Shown here: positions 5,924 through 8,182 of the stretch, in pieces | Numbering within the stretch: position 1 is the stretch's first letter | Layout: each line of letters begins with the position of its first letter | Assembly (NCBI GenBank): GCA_050288085.1 | Contig: JBNKDD010000259.1 | Span: 1-8,182, forward strand | DNA: 8,182 nucleotides | Source of the DNA: JBNKDD01 sp050288085 | GTDB lineage: Bacteria > Chloroflexota > Anaerolineae > Aggregatilineales > UBA3940 | Direction: 5' to 3' | Made by a program: the position numbers and the translations under genes | Notes under the pieces: model-generated | The model's database searches: none | What the model saw: only the letters and a program-made list of their open reading frames with translations | What the model was told of the DNA's origin: nothing

Positions 5924-6925
5924 CTAATCTCCCTTTGATTTTCTCCACGCCTTGATCGCTTCATCAAGAATCTCTCGGCGTCGTCCTTCAGCCAACTCAA
6001 GGGGACTATCGCGTAAAGCATACGAGTTGATCTCAACGTTCTCACCTTCTTCCTCAAGACGGCCAACGACATCCAGGAAATTTTCTGCCAGGTTCATTGG
6101 TTGAGCAAGCAGCATCGACTTCAACTGCGAAAGCAGTTCTTCTTCGGGGGTAAGCGTCACCTTAAACCTTCCATCCGTCAACCGAATGTGAGCTTCAAAG
6201 TCATCATGCAGCGGTACAACATCCCAATCCGGCCACAGTGGGATAAGCTCCGTTTCTCTGATGAATTCCTCTTCAATTGTCCAATATGATAGTGTTTTTT
6301 CCGTTTCGTCGATATGGAACCCAGATTGAGGCAATTCATCACACTGGTATTCAGTCAGTGACTTCTTTCTGTGCATTGCCTTTACAAGGGATGGACCATG
6401 AGGAAGGATGTTTGCAAGAAAAATTTCAGTGGGGAAGAAATCAATTGTGCCATCTTTCCGTCTGATACTACCAATAGTATCCACCCAATCCATTTCCGCA
6501 GGAGCTGGCAGTTCGCACTTCCCCCTTGGTTTTTCCATTGGTTTACATACAACTTCAAGTGGTAAGCCCACATAGCCAGCCATACTGACGATACCGCCAC
6601 TCGCCCACTGGATATTCCATCCTGTCCACACTTGCTGCGCCAGGGCCATATAAAGACGGCGCAGCGGAATGTTGCGTGGCAGTTCTTCTCCACCATACAA
6701 AAGGGCCTGTTGGCGATATATATCGACCAGTACACCACCCTCCGCCCAGACAGTATCCAGCCACTCTTTTTCGTCAGCATCAACCGGACACTGCTGCCTG
6801 ATAAATTCCAGGGCGATTTCCGGCCCCCAGAATATAGAGGTGGGAATACTGATCGCGCACCAATGACAGTAATACAGTTGATAGCCAGCCTCATCAACAA
6901 TAACGAGATTCGCTCGATGGCCCAT
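5924..6925 (-). CDS. Uncharacterised 333-aa protein of the MGHRAN-type family
   Basis: I recognise no named domain. The opening MGHRANLVIVDEAGYQLYYC followed by HWCAISIPTSIFWGPE recalls a group of bacterial orphan proteins starting with MG-x-RAN and a Y-Y-x-HWGA element. Here the glycine of HWGA is replaced by cysteine (C23), which creates C20-x2-C23. That resemblance is from memory only. The protein is soluble, acidic and rich in aromatic residues, especially tryptophan (W22, W33, W55, W60, W100, W103, W107). The N-terminal 120 residues look like a compact alpha/beta domain. The C-terminal 75 residues are charged helices, ending with EEEGENVEIN, then AEGRRREILDEAIKAW. The ATG at 6925 has AAGGGAG about six bases upstream (6932-6938). 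No linked partner gene is obvious. An immunity-like or signalling role would be speculation. No clear promoter is visible in the 136-base gap upstream. Confidence 0.75.
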   Translation of the reverse strand: MGHRANLVIVDEAGYQLYYCHWCAISIPTSIFWGPEIALEFIRQQCPVDADEKEWLDTVWAEGGVLVDIYRQQALLYGGEELPRNIPLRRLYMALAQQVWTGWNIQWASGGIVSMAGYVGLPLEVVCKPMEKPRGKCELPAPAEMDWVDTIGSIRRKDGTIDFFPTEIFLANILPHGPSLVKAMHRKKSLTEYQCDELPQSGFHIDETEKTLSYWTIEEEFIRETELIPLWPDWDVVPLHDDFEAHIRLTDGRFKVTLTPEEELLSQLKSMLLAQPMNLAENFLDVVGRLEEEGENVEINSYALRDSPLELAEGRRREILDEAIKAWRKSKGD

Positions 6926-7014
6926 TTATTGCTCCCTTACTGGATTTTCGTTCCTGTCAGTATGCCTATGCCCGATGGACGATTCACCAACCAATGATAT
7001 TAGACGCATACAGC

Positions 7015-7042
7015 AAGGGGACGGCCTTCAAGCCGTCCCCTT
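7015..7042. terminator. Strong hairpin after the VWA-FHA gene
   Basis: A perfect 11-base stem, AAGGGGACGGC (7015-7025) with GCCGTCCCCTT (7032-7042), surrounds the loop CTTCAA. It lies 19 bases past the TGA of the minus-strand VWA-FHA gene, a sensible terminator position. The following bases are not T-rich (only CTT then GCTG), so it is a poor classical intrinsic terminator. It could instead be an mRNA-stabilising hairpin or a dispersed repeat. The 10-base palindrome CAATGCATTG (7046-7055) lies between the hairpin and the stop codon. Confidence 0.5.
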
Positions 7043-7061
7043 AACCAATGCATTGAAGCAC

Positions 7062-8182
7062 TCAGCTTCGGAACATCAACAAGGCTGAACCGACCGTCAC
7101 CACGTCGCCCACGCTGAGGCGGAACCGGTCGGCAAGCATACCGCCGTTAGCAAATGTACCGTTGGTGCTGCCTAAGTCTTCCAGGTAAAGATCGTCGCCA
7201 TCCCGCACGATCTGGCAGTGATAGGCCGAAACTTCTTTTTCACTGAGCACCAGGTCATTGTCATCCGCCCGGCCAATCGTAAAGCGATCAATGCCGGTCA
7301 GATCATAGGTTTCGCGCTTCAAACGAAACGACGTTGGAGTCGCCTGTGAACGCTCCATCGCACCACGAGCACGTTTTTGCCGGGTATGTGCTACCGAACT
7401 CTGCGCCATAAATGCCCCGGTGCGTTGGGTCGCCATAAAGGCCTTGGTGGAATGCGTTTTGCGAGCATATGAATCATACCGCGCCGACCCCAAATCCATA
7501 TCGACGGCTTCTTCACGCAGCATGTTATGTTCGGTTTCCAGGTCATCGTCCTCAATATCAGACGCATCGATCTCGTCAGCGACACCGGCCAGCACCGACT
7601 TAGCCTGATCGAAGTCGCCTCTATCGGCATACTCAATCGCTTCCTCGCGGGCACGGGCCGCCCGCAGCAGCAGCGCCGTCTTGACGACTTCCGGCTCCGG
7701 GGTCTGGCCTTCGAGCATCTCCGGGCTGACCGTGATCACAATCGGGATCTCCAGCGTGCGGTGGGTGGCGCTCTCCTCACCGAGTTCGTCATAGTCAAAC
7801 TTCAGATTCGCCACCTCGACCTGTCCGGGATTGTCATAAGCTGGAAGGTCTAACTCAACCATCAGCATCTTGACCTCGTCCGCAAACAGGTCACCCATCC
7901 GGTACATAAAAGTATCCCCCATCTCTTCCGAGGGATAGGTGTTCAACTGGCGAACCAGCCTCACACTGGTCGCCAGAGTCAGCTCGATCACCAGGTTTTG
8001 GCCAACCACGCTCAACAGATCTTGCAGCTCTTCCGAGAAAATCTTAGGGGCCTGATCCGGGTCATCAATAAAGTAGAACGCCCCCCCACCCTCGGCGGCC
8101 ATCTTGGTGAGCAAATCCTCATTGAAGCCCATCCCGACGCCCATCGTGGTGGTGGTGATCCCCTCGGCGCGTTTCTGGCGGG
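7062..8182 (-). CDS. VWA-FHA domain protein, 3' part (start outside window)
   Basis: The frame is open to base 8182, so the true start lies beyond the right edge; the ATG at 8144 is internal. The visible 372 codons begin with the end of a von Willebrand factor A domain (EGITTTTMGVGMGFNEDLLTKMAAEGGGAFYFI). Counting from the internal Met, residues 50-142 are a beta-rich domain with acidic loops. Residues 152-215 are a charged helical region (RAAREEA, DRGDFDQAKSVL). Residues 229-275 are a basic, Ser/Thr-rich linker with the near repeat KAFMATQ / GAFMAQ. Residues 280-358 form an FHA domain with its phosphothreonine-binding residues present: G291-R292, S306 and H309 (SAYH), and N328 in GSTNGTF. 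The position usually occupied by Arg after the Ser is Ala307. The role is probably phospho-dependent scaffolding in Ser/Thr kinase signalling. No kinase or phosphatase lies in view. Confidence 0.85.
   Translation of the reverse strand, partial: RQKRAEGITTTTMGVGMGFNEDLLTKMAAEGGGAFYFIDDPDQAPKIFSEELQDLLSVVGQNLVIELTLATSVRLVRQLNTYPSEEMGDTFMYRMGDLFADEVKMLMVELDLPAYDNPGQVEVANLKFDYDELGEESATHRTLEIPIVITVSPEMLEGQTPEPEVVKTALLLRAARAREEAIEYADRGDFDQAKSVLAGVADEIDASDIEDDDLETEHNMLREEAVDMDLGSARYDSYARKTHSTKAFMATQRTGAFMAQSSVAHTRQKRARGAMERSQATPTSFRLKRETYDLTGIDRFTIGRADDNDLVLSEKEVSAYHCQIVRDGDDLYLEDLGSTNGTFANGGMLADRFRLSVGDVVTVGSALLMFRS

Noticed and set aside
6382..6900. 172-aa minus-strand open frame overlapping the MGHRAN gene in another frame
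   Set aside because: The 333-aa frame has a good ribosome site and a coherent protein pattern. This one is an overlapping shadow.
6926..7014. Promoter for the MGHRAN gene
   Set aside because: TAATAT and CATACT boxes exist on the minus strand, but no -35 is found at 16-18 bases from either, so no promoter is called.
1..8182. CRISPR array, tRNA, rRNA, transposase or phage genes
   Set aside because: No regularly spaced direct repeats, no cloverleaf-like or rRNA-like stretches, and no transposase, integrase or phage motifs were seen in any frame.

Overview
The window looks like a stretch of bacterial chromosome, most plausibly from a Chloroflexota (Anaerolineae-like) organism. This is an inference from protein style. 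The points behind it are a GT39-like membrane glycosyltransferase with a long beta-rich C-terminal extension, a VWA-FHA signalling protein, and short orphan proteins of a type I associate with that phylum. No rRNA, tRNA, CRISPR array, transposase or phage gene is visible.

Layout. On the plus strand at the left edge is a small soluble zinc-finger protein (HxxxCxxC, anti-sigma type), followed by a 12-TM MFS transporter with a TTG start and its own extended -10 promoter. The transporter converges, with a 7-base gap, on a 705-aa polytopic glycosyltransferase read from the minus strand. That gene carries a GC-rich double-hairpin repeat inserted in frame, and it seems to be driven by a promoter so close to the ATG that the mRNA may be leaderless. 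Upstream of it, also on the minus strand, are a 155-aa orphan protein with a GTG start and a C_GCAxxG_C_C family putative redox protein. The redox gene is divergent from a LysR-family regulator, with a good sigma70-type promoter and an inverted repeat in the 108-bp spacer. The regulator converges (19-bp gap) on a 333-aa orphan protein beginning MGHRAN. After a strong hairpin comes the 3' part of a VWA-FHA gene that runs off the right edge.

How the genes may work together. The clearest functional unit is the divergent LysR / C_GCAxxG_C_C pair, where the regulator probably controls the redox gene. The glycosyltransferase probably acts in the cytoplasmic membrane on lipid-linked sugars. The FHA protein belongs to Ser/Thr phosphorylation signalling, but no kinase or phosphatase is in view. 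The block from about 3850 to 7000 appears more AT-rich by eye than the flanks and holds most of the orphan genes, so it may be an accessory block. I do not see a clear new multi-gene system. The best leads are the in-frame palindromic repeat, the possible leaderless promoter, the LysR/redox pair and the orphan MGHRAN protein.
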